Positions 24,023 through 32,674 of a DNA stretch of 64,000 nt are shown here, one piece after another; the first letter of the stretch is position 1; each line of letters starts with the position of its first letter. The notes below the pieces were generated by a model. It worked only from the letters and a program-made list of their open reading frames with translations, searched no databases and was not told where the DNA came from. The position numbers were made by a program, and so were the translations under genes. Origin of the DNA: Polynucleobacter sp. Its GTDB lineage: Bacteria > Pseudomonadota > Gammaproteobacteria > Burkholderiales > Burkholderiaceae_D. The stretch lies in contig JAIPCX010000005.1 of assembly GCA_021737945.1 (NCBI GenBank), positions 62,001 to 126,000 of the forward strand, written 5' to 3'.

Positions 24023-25270
24023 TCACTGAGCGTCGACGGGTGTGGCGCTCGACGATACAAATTTCATGGGCCATGAAACCCACAACCATATCAACATAAT
24101 TCCAGCGCAGGCTAAAAATAATCCAGGTAGGCCTATCGAACGACTGATCACGCCACCTAATGCCCCACCCGCAAAGATGCCCAATGACTGCAGTGTGTTG
24201 TAAACACCGAGGACGGCGCCTCGCGATTCGGGTGCGGCCATGCGGGATGCCAAGCTTGGCTGACTGGCCTCAAGAATATTGAAGCCACTAAAAAATAAAA
24301 ATATGAGGCTACCAAGAGCCCACACATCGGGCGTGGTTTGCGATAAATAGTACATACCTATCAACACAACAACAACACATACGATCGACGATAAAAACAA
24401 AGGTTTTAATTTGCCGCGTCGCTCTAATCGAAAAAGCGTGAGCCCCATAAATACAAAGGACAAGAGCACAGCCGGCAGATAAACCCATCCATGATCTTTG
24501 TTGCTAACACCTGCTTGCGTTAGCAGGCTGGGAATACCCACCCACATAGCTAACTGCACGGCATACAGTACGAATACACCAAAATCCAGACGCAATAAAT
24601 CGGATTGAGTTAGGGTCGTGCGAAGCTGCGCAAATATTTGGCGCGATGAGGTCTTTTCTATCGCCACTTCCTGCGGCGTCCAATATGCGATGATGAGTAT
24701 GCCTAACAGCGCCATAACTGCACTGATAGCGAAGATTCCATTCAGACCAAAGCTTGCTGCCAGTAGCGGACCAATAATAAGAGACAAGGCGAACATCAAG
24801 CCTATGCTCCCTCCTATTAGAGCCATACCTTTAGTTCTGACGTGATCACGTGTTTGATCAGCCAATAAGGCTGTAACAGCTGCCGATATTGCGCCACCAC
24901 CTTGTATCGCGCGTCCCAGTGCTAGTTCGGTCACGCTGGTTGCGCACGCAGCGACAATACTTCCCACGCCAAGCAACAACAAACCAAACACAATCACACG
25001 CTTGCGGCCAAATTTATCTGCGGCCAAACCAAAAGGTATTTGTAGCACTGCCTGCACTAATCCATACATACCCATAGCCAAACCCACACTCGATGGGTCA
25101 TCACCGCCCGGATACTGACGTGCTTCCATAATAAAAACCGGTAGCACCATGAATAGGCCGAGCATGCGCATCGAATAAATCGTTGCCAGAGAAAAGCATG
25201 AACGCTTTTCATCCGAGCTTAGTGTTGAATTTGTCGGTGAATTTGCTGCTGAATTTTCCGGGTTAGACAT
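24023..25270 (-). CDS. MFS drug/metabolite transporter
   Basis: A 415-residue major facilitator protein with twelve helices. Motif A is GLAADKFGRKRVIVFG (residues about 78-92) and motif C-like GGSIGLMFALSLIIGPLL follows, placing it with the drug:proton antiporter 12-TM group related to YajR. Substrate cannot be told. I used the ATG at 25270; the frame extends ten residues upstream. It is convergent with the alpha/beta hydrolase. Confidence 0.85.
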   Translation of the reverse strand: MSNPENSAANSPTNSTLSSDEKRSCFSLATIYSMRMLGLFMVLPVFIMEARQYPGGDDPSSVGLAMGMYGLVQAVLQIPFGLAADKFGRKRVIVFGLLLLGVGSIVAACATSVTELALGRAIQGGGAISAAVTALLADQTRDHVRTKGMALIGGSIGLMFALSLIIGPLLAASFGLNGIFAISAVMALLGILIIAYWTPQEVAIEKTSSRQIFAQLRTTLTQSDLLRLDFGVFVLYAVQLAMWVGIPSLLTQAGVSNKDHGWVYLPAVLLSFVFMGLTLFRLERRGKLKPLFLSSIVCVVVVLIGMYYLSQTTPDVWALGSLIFLFFSGFNILEASQPSLASRMAAPESRGAVLGVYNTLQSLGIFAGGALGGVISRSIGLPGLFLACAGIMLIWLWVSWPMKFVSSSATPVDAQ

Positions 25271-25477
25271 GATGTGAGCTGTGCGGGATATCGTGATCAT
25301 CTGCTAGTGAAAAGCGGAGGCAAATGAACGTGTATTTTCGAGTGAAAGAATCAGACGCAGAGAGTGATTCCCATTCTAAGGGCAAGCACCTGCGCGCAAA
25401 GGGCAGAGATTACCATGGCGGGAGCAAAAACTAATCGAACTGAAAAGTCCGATTAGCGTGGGTGCTATACCCAAAGG

Positions 25478-26374
25478 TCAGGCTGAAAACAAGGTTTGCG
25501 CTAATTCAACGGCGGTCGCCGCATCGCTTGCAGCACCATCGGCGCCGACTTCTTTGTACAAATCGGGAGACACGGCTAGTAAGGGCCCGCCAATCAAGAT
25601 CTTCGCACTGCGATTGGCTGACGATAACCGAATGTGTCGAATGGTATCCGTCAAGGATTCGACATGAGCTTCAATCCCCACCGACAAACCGATCACATCA
25701 AACCAATCTTTTTCAACGGCGGCTAGAAGCACAGATTCCGACGAGCCTAGCTCCATCCAAACTTGCCATCCTTCGCGTCGGAAAAATTCAGAAACCATCA
25801 ACACACCAAAGGTGTGCTGAGAGCCAGGAACGGGCGCAAATAATGCGCGCATACCGTCCATCGCTACTTTACGCTGTTGCTGAAATTCAGAACCTAAGCG
25901 CAAGGTCATTTGCTGCATCCTGACTAAACCTATCGTCACCTGGGTAAAGTCACATATGTCGTCTTCCCAGAGATACCCTAAATGCCGAGCAGCAGGTGCC
26001 AGCAAATGCAAAAATATGGCGTCAGAGGCCAATCCTTCAGCAATCAATGACTGCACAAACGTATCAGGTGCATACGCATCCGATTCGATACACAGCTGCG
26101 CAAAGCGAGCGATTTCTTCTTGCGTGGGCAAGTTAGTTCTTACTCTATCCGTAGAAAAAAACGGCGAGGCAGATTCATTCACCTTTAACAAATTAGGAAT
26201 GATTTGCGATTCGAGAATTTCCATCAAAGACGCTTGGCAAGAATCTTTGCTGTTTTTATTTTCGGAATAGCGAGAAGACCTCGTCGTGTCATTGGATGCC
26301 TCATCCGCTGACATAAACCAGAGCTTTTTCTTTGGAATTACTGAACGAACTGCTGCAAGTAGATTCAAGTACAT
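25478..26374 (-). CDS. aerR: AerR/PpaA-type cobalamin-binding photosynthesis regulator (copy 1)
   Basis: A 298-residue B12-binding regulator. In purple bacteria this family binds cobalamin in a light-dependent way and antagonises the repressor CrtJ/PpsR. Residues about 80-165 form the helical bundle (LAPAARHLGYLWEDDICDF, TQVTIGLVRMQ); residues about 176-298 form the Rossmann-like B12 domain with PVPGSQHTFG (His187) where classical enzymes have DxHxxG. GAGGGGAGA precedes the ATG at 26374. It lies 311 bases downstream of bchH on the same strand. A paralogue sits on the other side of bchH, and the two align residue for residue from about position 50. Confidence 0.9.
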   Translation of the reverse strand: MYLNLLAAVRSVIPKKKLWFMSADEASNDTTRSSRYSENKNSKDSCQASLMEILESQIIPNLLKVNESASPFFSTDRVRTNLPTQEEIARFAQLCIESDAYAPDTFVQSLIAEGLASDAIFLHLLAPAARHLGYLWEDDICDFTQVTIGLVRMQQMTLRLGSEFQQQRKVAMDGMRALFAPVPGSQHTFGVLMVSEFFRREGWQVWMELGSSESVLLAAVEKDWFDVIGLSVGIEAHVESLTDTIRHIRLSSANRSAKILIGGPLLAVSPDLYKEVGADGAASDAATAVELAQTLFSA

Positions 26375-26685
26375 GAGTCGTCTCCCCTCGAACCTCGGAC
26401 TGCCTATCGCAAGTCACCATTATTTAAATGGCATTTTTAATAATTTTTTGCGATTGCTTAGTTACAACCTAATAAAAATAGCAGAAGTTATTAGGGAAGT
26501 AAAAAGAACTTTGAGCGGCTTGATATTCACTTCAGAGGGGCGCGGTTTTTACATGACTCAAGAGTATTATTTGTCGCGTAAAGTGGGAACGAGAGGGGTA
26601 AGTCGAGTCACCGAGTGCTTCAGCATGGGTGACTCGACTTAAAAAAAACAACTACAAAAAAATACGTTGGCGAAAACAAAACAAC
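26375..26685. other. Region between bchH and aerR copy 1
   Basis: About 310 bases without a supported gene. It holds a long hairpin (26600-26640) near the bchH end and an AT-rich part (26420-26480) that could be the aerR promoter. Confidence 0.4.
26600..26640. repeat. 13-bp inverted repeat downstream of bchH
   Basis: AAGTCGAGTCACC (26600-26612) pairs with GGTGACTCGACTT (26628-26640) around a 15-base loop. Eight A residues follow on the plus strand, so on the bchH strand the T run precedes the hairpin. It is therefore not a canonical intrinsic terminator for bchH; a 3'-protecting structure is possible. Confidence 0.7.
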
Positions 26686-29600
26686 TTACTCTTCGTAGAC
26701 ACCTTCCAAACGATCTTCCAAATCTTCCTCTGCACGCTTGAGTTGCGCGAGCGTCGCTTCGTCAGGCTTCCAGAAGTCGCGATTCGATGCTTCCAGCAAG
26801 CGACTAGCAACGCGTGCAGCAGCGGATGGGTTGAGTTTAGCCATACGCTCACGCATTTCTGGGTCGAGCATGAAGGTTTCGGTTAACTTTTGATAGACCC
26901 ACGGTTGTACCTGCCCCGTCGTGGCCGACCAGCCCATGGTGTTGGTCACATGCAGTTCTATTTGACGTACACCTTCGTAACCGTTTTTCAATAAGCCTTC
27001 ATACCATTTTGGATTCAGCATGCGCGTGCGTGTTTCAAGCGCGACTTGTTCAGTCAAAGTACGAACAGTTCCACTGCCCTTAGTTTGATCACTGATGTAA
27101 ACCGGTGCTACCGGAGCATCCGGTCCTTTGGCGCGCTTAACAGCACGACTAATACCACCGAGGGTATCGAAATAGGTATCGATCGTGGTCACACCCAATT
27201 CGACCGAATCGAGATTTTGATACGCTAGATCGACACCAGACAACACGCTCTTGAGCAACGCTGTTTGTTGCACAGGTCGGCCATTCACACCATACGCAAA
27301 ACCCTTGCGCTTCGTGTAGGTCTCGGCCAGTTCATCTTCATCATCCCAGCGGCTGTTGTCGATCAACTGACTGACATTCGAGCCATACGCGCCTTCCGCA
27401 TTACCAAATACGCGTAGCGCTGCTGTTTCAAGATCACAGCCGTGTTCGGCTTGATGAGCCAGCGCATGCTTACGTATGAAATTCATCTCAAGCGGTTCAT
27501 CAGCGGAAGCGGCCAGAAATGCAGCTTCAGCAAGTAACTTAATTTGCAGAGGTAGCAAGTCGCGGAAAATTCCTGACAAGGTAATCATCACATCGATTCG
27601 TGGACGCCCCACTTCGTCGAGTGAGAGTAATTCTGCGCCAGCCATACGACCATAACTATCGAAACGTGGTTTCGCACCCATCAGCGCTAAGGCTTGCGCG
27701 ATAGGAGCACCTTCATTTTTCAAATTATCGGTACCCCACAACACCATGGCAATTGTCTCTGGACATTGATTACCATCGTTCATATGGCGCTTCAGCAAGG
27801 TTTCAGCCATGCGCTTACCATCTTTAACTGCGAATGCACTCGGCAAACGGAAAGGATCAAACCCATGCAGATTACGACCGGTTGGCAAAATTTCTGGCGT
27901 ACGAATCAAATCACCACCTGGAGCAGGACGTACATAGCGACCATCTAAAGCATGAAGAATTCCGTTGATCTCATTGTCTTCACACATCAACTTATCGATA
28001 GCAGCGAGTGAGGTCATCAGTTCAGCATGCTCAGGCGGTATGACAGCCGATGTGCTCTCGGTCAGCATCGCTTGAATCATCGTGCGAAGTTCGGGTGATG
28101 GCTGAACTCCATGCGATGCATCAGCAACCGATAACAGCATCTCGGTACGCTCTGACACAGACATCGGACGACCAATGACATGCAAGCCTTCAGGGATTAG
28201 TGTGTATTCAAATTCCAATACATCGTTGTACAGCTTCTGCATTTTTTCTTCTGCATCGTCACCCCAAGCTGGCTCCATGGCAGCCAACTCAAGCTCGGCT
28301 GCCTGCGTCTGCACTAAGACAGTTAACTCTGGGCGCTCAGATTCTGATTCAGGATCGAGTCCACGCAGACGTTCAAGCGACGCTTTTAAATCGACTAAGC
28401 CGCTGTACAAACCTGCTTGCGCAATCGGCGGCGTGAGATAACTAATCAGCGTGGCCGCAGCACGGCGCTTAGCAATCATGCCTTCCGAAGGATTGTTTGA
28501 TGCATACAAATAGAAGTTAGGCAGATCGCCGATCAAGCGATCAGGCCAGCAATCACCCGACATTCCTGTCTGTTTACCCGGCATGAATTCAAGCGCGCCA
28601 TGGGTACCAAAATGAAGAACTGCCGCCGCGCCAAAATCTTCGCGTAAGTAACGATAGAACGCAGAAAATGCATGCGTAGGAGCAAAGCCCTTCTCGTATA
28701 ACAAACGCATTGGATCACCCTCGTGACCGAAGGCTGGCTGAATACCCACCAAGACATTACCGAATTGAGCACCCAACACAAAAATTGAACGACCATCACT
28801 TTGCTGCTGGCCTGGGGCTGGGCCCCAATGCGCTTCAATTTCTTTTAACCAGCGCTCACGGCGCACATGATCATCCGCTGAAATGGTGGTGTGCACATTC
28901 GCCATCGCACCGTACTGCTCTGCGTTACCTTTGATAACGCGTTCACGCAAATCATCCACGCTCGCCGGCATATCTATCGTGTAGCCTGCTTCCTTCATCG
29001 ATGCGAGCAGATTGAACATCGATTCAAATACCGATAGGAAAGCAGCCGTTCCCGTAGCACCTGCGTTCGGTGGGAAATTAAAAATAACCGCCGCAATTTT
29101 TTTCTGCGCGCGCTCAGCACGACGCAAATCAATTAATTTACCAACGCGTGAGGCCAACATATCAGCGCGCTCAATACAGACCTGCATGTCATGCTCATTT
29201 TCAGACGCTGGAAACACGCAGCGTCGACTACAGCCAGTGCAGTGATCACCCGCACCTGTACTGCGACCACCAAATACGATAGGGCCGGTTGATCCATCCA
29301 ACTCGGGAATCGCCACCATCATCGTGGCTTCGACGGGCATCAAGCCGCGATCATTTGCACCCCAACGCTCAAGCGTTTGAAACTCAACCGGCATCACCGA
29401 CAAATAATTCACATCGAGCTTAGCGAGTATTTCTTCTGCTGCTTTTGAATCGTTATAAGCGGGGCCGCCCACCATAGAAAAACCTGTCAGCGAGATGATG
29501 GCATCCACTGTCGCATGACCGTCTTTCATAAAGAATTTTTCAACAGCAGGTCGAGCATCAAGACCGGTAGCAAATGCCGGCACCACGCGCATACCACGTG

Positions 29601-30471
29601 CTTCGAGAGCAGTAATCACACCGTTGTAGTGCGCAGCGTTACCAGCCACTAAATACGAACGCATCAATAACAGACCGACCGTGCCGCGCTTACCTGTTTT
29701 AGCAACCGCGGGAAGATCCGTCACTAACTCAGACATGCCTTTGGTTTGAGCACTAGCCTTCATGTTCTGATGGTAGATACCCACTTCCGGATACTCCACC
29801 GGCGGCTGCACCTTGTAGATGCCACGCAAACTACGACGAGGACCATCCGCATAGTTATCCAGCAGCATACCTATCATGCTAGTGATGTTTTCCTCTGAAC
29901 CCGCAAGCCAATACTGAAGAACTAAAAAGTAGATACGAAGATCTTGTGCCATGCCAGGAATAAAGCGCAGAATTTTTGGCAATTGGCGCACGATTTTCAT
30001 TTGCTTGGCTCCAGCCATACCCGGCTTTTTACTTTCGCCGGGTTTGGTGTTACCGCGCAGTCGCTTAAGTAAGGCCATCGGGCCACTGACTTTGCCATCC
30101 ATGGTGAATTTGCCCATGCGTGTTAATCGCATGACTTCACCTGCGGACATCGTGCAAATCATTGCATCGCATTGATCACGGCGGGCCGTTAACGCAGGTA
30201 GCACAGGCAGAAAATGCTCTTCCAAGAAAAGCATGGACGCAATCACGATATCGCCTTGGTCAATATCGTCAATACATCGCTGAAGGGCACTCGGACTATT
30301 ACCCCATTCGGATGCCGCATGAACCGTTAGCTTCAAGCCCGGGAAGGTACGCGACAAAGCACTTTGAGCGCGAATCGTCGCACTCGCCAGGTGACTATCC
30401 ATAGTCACAATGACGACGCGGGCGCTAGGAAGCTCGGTACGCGTTTTTCCAGCAAAACTTTGCTTGAACAT
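26686..30471 (-). CDS. bchH: Magnesium chelatase subunit H (BchH)
   Basis: BchH is the large porphyrin-binding catalytic subunit of the magnesium chelatase that inserts Mg2+ into protoporphyrin IX, the first committed step of bacteriochlorophyll synthesis; it works with BchI and BchD (not in this window). The 1261 residues agree with the family. Recognisable parts are the N-terminal CobN-like domain, CTGCSRRCVFPASENEH (a Cys cluster known in BchH), HFGTHGALEFMPGKQTGMSGDCWPDRL, and the C-terminal NTMGWSATTGQV. It is the only bch structural gene of the chelatase here, separate from a larger cluster. Its promoter region is shared with the divergent second aerR. Confidence 0.97.
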   Translation of the reverse strand: MFKQSFAGKTRTELPSARVVIVTMDSHLASATIRAQSALSRTFPGLKLTVHAASEWGNSPSALQRCIDDIDQGDIVIASMLFLEEHFLPVLPALTARRDQCDAMICTMSAGEVMRLTRMGKFTMDGKVSGPMALLKRLRGNTKPGESKKPGMAGAKQMKIVRQLPKILRFIPGMAQDLRIYFLVLQYWLAGSEENITSMIGMLLDNYADGPRRSLRGIYKVQPPVEYPEVGIYHQNMKASAQTKGMSELVTDLPAVAKTGKRGTVGLLLMRSYLVAGNAAHYNGVITALEARGMRVVPAFATGLDARPAVEKFFMKDGHATVDAIISLTGFSMVGGPAYNDSKAAEEILAKLDVNYLSVMPVEFQTLERWGANDRGLMPVEATMMVAIPELDGSTGPIVFGGRSTGAGDHCTGCSRRCVFPASENEHDMQVCIERADMLASRVGKLIDLRRAERAQKKIAAVIFNFPPNAGATGTAAFLSVFESMFNLLASMKEAGYTIDMPASVDDLRERVIKGNAEQYGAMANVHTTISADDHVRRERWLKEIEAHWGPAPGQQQSDGRSIFVLGAQFGNVLVGIQPAFGHEGDPMRLLYEKGFAPTHAFSAFYRYLREDFGAAAVLHFGTHGALEFMPGKQTGMSGDCWPDRLIGDLPNFYLYASNNPSEGMIAKRRAAATLISYLTPPIAQAGLYSGLVDLKASLERLRGLDPESESERPELTVLVQTQAAELELAAMEPAWGDDAEEKMQKLYNDVLEFEYTLIPEGLHVIGRPMSVSERTEMLLSVADASHGVQPSPELRTMIQAMLTESTSAVIPPEHAELMTSLAAIDKLMCEDNEINGILHALDGRYVRPAPGGDLIRTPEILPTGRNLHGFDPFRLPSAFAVKDGKRMAETLLKRHMNDGNQCPETIAMVLWGTDNLKNEGAPIAQALALMGAKPRFDSYGRMAGAELLSLDEVGRPRIDVMITLSGIFRDLLPLQIKLLAEAAFLAASADEPLEMNFIRKHALAHQAEHGCDLETAALRVFGNAEGAYGSNVSQLIDNSRWDDEDELAETYTKRKGFAYGVNGRPVQQTALLKSVLSGVDLAYQNLDSVELGVTTIDTYFDTLGGISRAVKRAKGPDAPVAPVYISDQTKGSGTVRTLTEQVALETRTRMLNPKWYEGLLKNGYEGVRQIELHVTNTMGWSATTGQVQPWVYQKLTETFMLDPEMRERMAKLNPSAAARVASRLLEASNRDFWKPDEATLAQLKRAEEDLEDRLEGVYEE

Positions 30472-30869
30472 TAATCAGGCCTCTATTTTTGGTGAAGACA
30501 GATTGATAGAGCAGTCACATATTTAGATGTTTTTATGACCACAAAAACTATTAGCAATGTCGCTACACCCTCGCAAATCCCAAATGAAATTCGCTCTAAG
30601 ACCCTAAGCTAATGGGTATTTTTATAAGTGTCAAGTTATCTTGACGTCAGACAAATCGTACACTAAGATTATTTTAGTTAGCACCCTGATTTAGTATTTT
30701 TTTATTAATTAAATCGGTGGTGTATGACGACCGCTTTTTGGCATGTTGGCAGTCGAAACTAGGCCAGTGCGGCCTTATCAGTAGCATCAGAGGAAGTGAA
30801 ACACGAAATCCAACGGAGATTTCGTTGAATAGAACAAAACCGGTCGAAACGAACCGGAGGAGGCAAGGC
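30472..30869. promoter_or_regulatory. Divergent control region between bchH and aerR copy 2
   Basis: A 400-base gene-free region. It contains TGTC-N10-GACG at 30629-30646 (see separate entry), the inverted repeat CTAA-GATTATT-TTAG near 30663-30677, and a strong Shine-Dalgarno GGAGGAGG at 30856-30863 serving the frame that starts at 30870. Promoter boxes cannot be assigned with certainty. Confidence 0.5.
30629..30646. promoter_or_regulatory. PpsR/CrtJ-like operator with one mismatch
   Basis: TGTC-AAGTTATCTT-GACG fits the TGT-N12-ACA operator of the PpsR/CrtJ photosynthesis repressor except for the last base. It overlaps a perfect inverted repeat GTCAAG-TTAT-CTTGAC (30630-30645). Its position, about 160 bases upstream of bchH, and the AerR antirepressor genes on both sides make it a reasonable candidate. 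A second copy was not found in this region. Confidence 0.5.
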
Positions 30870-30959
30870 ATGAATTGGGATCTGGGGATTTTAAAGAAAT
30901 CTAAATTTCTTATTGAACAATTAAGTTCATGGCCCACTAAGGGGAACTCAAAATTATAA
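30870..30959 (+). other. Stranded N-terminal segment of aerR copy 2, closed by in-frame TAA
   Basis: ATG at 30870, preceded by GGAGGAGGCAAGGC, reads 29 codons (MNWDLGILKKSKFLIEQLSS...) to TAA at 30957-30959. The reading frame then continues open, in the same frame, into the aerR-like gene. Counting from this ATG, the LLEILQSEIIP of copy 2 falls at position 50-60, exactly where LMEILESQIIP lies in copy 1. This shows that the ATG is the original start and that one stop codon now interrupts the gene. Confidence 0.7.
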
Positions 30960-31100
30960 AATTCGCAACAAATATCTTCACTGACGAGCGATGACCCTCT
31001 TCATGGCAAAGACACCCTGCTGGAAATCCTTCAATCGGAAATCATTCCAAGCTTGGTCGCATACAAAGGTAAAGAGTCGTGCTTTTCAGCTGGAGACGAA

Positions 31101-31772
31101 ATGAGCGAATACGCACCCAGCGCTGAGCAGGTCTATGACTTTTCGATGCTCTGCCTTAATTCCGATTTAAGCAAAGCTGAAGCATTTGTTCAGGATCTTC
31201 TTAATAACGGTAAAAGTACCGAGAGCGTATACCTCAATCTATTTGCACCAGCGGCCAGACAATTAGGGACCTTATGGGAAGAGGATGTCTGTAACTTCAT
31301 TCAAGTCACGATTGGCTTGGTGCAGCTACAAACCATCACTCGTAAGCTCGGCCATTCATTTAATGAAAAGCGCACCTTTGGCGCTCGCGGTGAAAAAGCC
31401 TTGTTCGCTCCCTCACCCGGATCTCAACATACCTTCGGTGCATTGATGGTGTCCGAATTTTTCCGCAAAGAGGGATGGCAAGTCTGGTTAGAACTCGGAC
31501 CCGCCGAATCTGATTTATTGACCACCATTGCAGACGAATGGTTTGACGTTATCGGCCTATCGATAGGCAGTGATGCGGAACTGGACGACCTGTCTGGTTT
31601 GATCGGTCGCATTCGCGAAGCATCCAACAACCCCTCGGTGTTCGTAATGATCGGTGGAGCGGCCATTTATGGGCGCACTGATCTCAGCAATCGCTTTGGT
31701 GCTGATGCCTTTGCTGCTGATGCAGCCAGTGCGCTAGAACTCGCTAGAGAACTGCTGGCAACGACTGCCTAG
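31101..31772 (+). CDS. AerR/PpaA-type cobalamin-binding regulator (copy 2, N-terminally shortened)
   Basis: The body of a second AerR-like regulator. From ATG 31101, preceded by CTGGAG at good spacing, it gives 223 residues: a helical bundle (LFAPAARQLGTLWEEDVCNF, TQVTIGLVQ-like IQVTIGLVQLQ) and the B12 domain with SPGSQHTFG. The open frame reaches back to a TTG at 31053 and further to the TAA at 30957, without any ATG. Both functional domains are complete, so a short regulator may still be made, comparable to the short AerR isoform described in Rhodobacter capsulatus (from memory). Divergent from bchH. Alternatives: pseudogene, or a sequencing or assembly error at 30957. Confidence 0.75.
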   Translation: MSEYAPSAEQVYDFSMLCLNSDLSKAEAFVQDLLNNGKSTESVYLNLFAPAARQLGTLWEEDVCNFIQVTIGLVQLQTITRKLGHSFNEKRTFGARGEKALFAPSPGSQHTFGALMVSEFFRKEGWQVWLELGPAESDLLTTIADEWFDVIGLSIGSDAELDDLSGLIGRIREASNNPSVFVMIGGAAIYGRTDLSNRFGADAFAADAASALELARELLATTA

Positions 31773-31823
31773 GTAAACCAACCGATCTGCATAGCTTGAC
31801 ACCTGGAGTTGCCACGCTTTGTT

Positions 31824-32240
31824 TTAATTCCACGGATCGATAACCACTATCCCGCACCCAGCGAAATCAGCCGTGTTTCGGGTCGCCACTGCAGCACCAT
31901 TCGCACCAGCGATAGCGGCAATCTGACAATCGAATTGACTGATAGGTCGTCCAGCCGCTCGGCGGTTTGCAGAGATTGTCGCGTAAACACTGGCAGCGGC
32001 TCTATCAAAAGCTAAGATTCGATCTCGGAAATCTTCTTCAAGAATCCCTGCTATCGTTTTAGTAAGTGCCGTGCGCCGTTTTCCCGGCGGGAGTATCGCA
32101 ACACCGTATCGAAGTTCTGCTTCTCCCACTGAAGTGAAATACACAGACGCGCCGTCCTGTGCCGACAGCCATGCCTCTACCTGCGCAGCAGGAACTGCAC
32201 GTAAAAGTTCAGAGACAACATTAGTGTCGAGTACTATCAA
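31824..32240 (-). CDS. PIN-domain toxin (FitB/VapC-like)
   Basis: A 138-residue PIN-domain ribonuclease of the VapC/FitB group. The acidic metal-binding residues are visible: Asp5 in VLDTNVVSE, Glu42 in EAELRYG, Asp104 in SQFDCQIAA, and Asp125 in RNTADF. VIDPWN is the usual C-terminal ending of FitB-type proteins. Its start overlaps the antitoxin stop by four bases. It lies between the broken aerR copy and a Fic gene and looks like a mobile stability module; the base composition here is more GC-rich than in the flanking genes. Confidence 0.88.
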   Translation of the reverse strand: MIVLDTNVVSELLRAVPAAQVEAWLSAQDGASVYFTSVGEAELRYGVAILPPGKRRTALTKTIAGILEEDFRDRILAFDRAAASVYATISANRRAAGRPISQFDCQIAAIAGANGAAVATRNTADFAGCGIVVIDPWN

Positions 32241-32491
32241 GAGCCTTCCCCGCCAAGAGGTGGTGGCTCGCGCATCGCCTCACGGCTGGGCAGTTCAACA
32301 TCGATGCGATCAGCGGGTGCCACTCGAGCGCGGATCGCGGCAGCAAGGTTGAGAGGTGGAGCAATCTCCCCCGTGCCCCTTCGCAAAATATCCCGCGCCT
32401 CTTCCTCCATCGAGTGCCCATTTTCGGCGGCTCGCACCCTCAGGCGCTGCTTGATATCGTCGTCAAGGTTACGAATTGTTATGCTAGCCAT
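32237..32491 (-). CDS. Antitoxin FitA/VapB-like (ribbon-helix-helix)
   Basis: An 84-residue antitoxin: MASITIRNLDDDIKQRLRVR is the Arc/MetJ-type ribbon-helix-helix DNA-binding start, followed by HSMEEEARDILRR and an extended, Pro-rich C-terminus that would bind the toxin. The stop overlaps the toxin start (ATGA). An 11-bp inverted repeat lies 37 bases upstream of the start and is its probable operator. Confidence 0.88.
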   Translation of the reverse strand: MASITIRNLDDDIKQRLRVRAAENGHSMEEEARDILRRGTGEIAPPLNLAAAIRARVAPADRIDVELPSREAMREPPPLGGEGS

Positions 32492-32527
32492 GGCGAGACC
32501 TCTTTAGTACGAGAATACCTAGAGTGT

Positions 32528-32556
32528 AATCATTGATTGCAATGAAATCAATGATT
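32528..32556. promoter_or_regulatory. 11-bp inverted repeat upstream of fitA-like gene
   Basis: AATCATTGATT (32528-32538) and AATCAATGATT (32546-32556) are perfect inverted arms separated by seven bases. This is the size and position of a ribbon-helix-helix operator for the toxin-antitoxin promoter, in the divergent region shared with the Fic gene. Confidence 0.65.
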
Positions 32557-32613
32557 CTTACTGAGTAGCTTTTTCTGTTATCGAGTTTATCCTTAGAAAA
32601 ATGCCGTTATTCA

Positions 32614-32674
32614 CCGCATTTTTTGCGGAGAATGTATTGCGAATGCGGAGAATCCGGCCCATAATCTCCGCATG
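32614..32674. promoter_or_regulatory. Array of TGCGGAGA boxes at the fic promoter
   Basis: TGCGGAGAAT occurs at 32624-32633 and again at 32644-32653, exactly 20 bases apart (two helical turns). Inverted half-sites lie at 32614-32618 (CCGCA, facing TGCGG across TTTTT) and 32665-32672 (TCTCCGCA), the last running into the ATG of the Fic gene. The layout suggests autoregulation. Confidence 0.65.

Noticed and set aside
25462-25923. Plus-strand frames opposite aerR copy 1
   Set aside because: Arg-rich translation typical of a shadow frame; no ribosome site.
26686-30471. Many short plus-strand frames within bchH
   Set aside because: All are antisense shadows of one long, well conserved gene.
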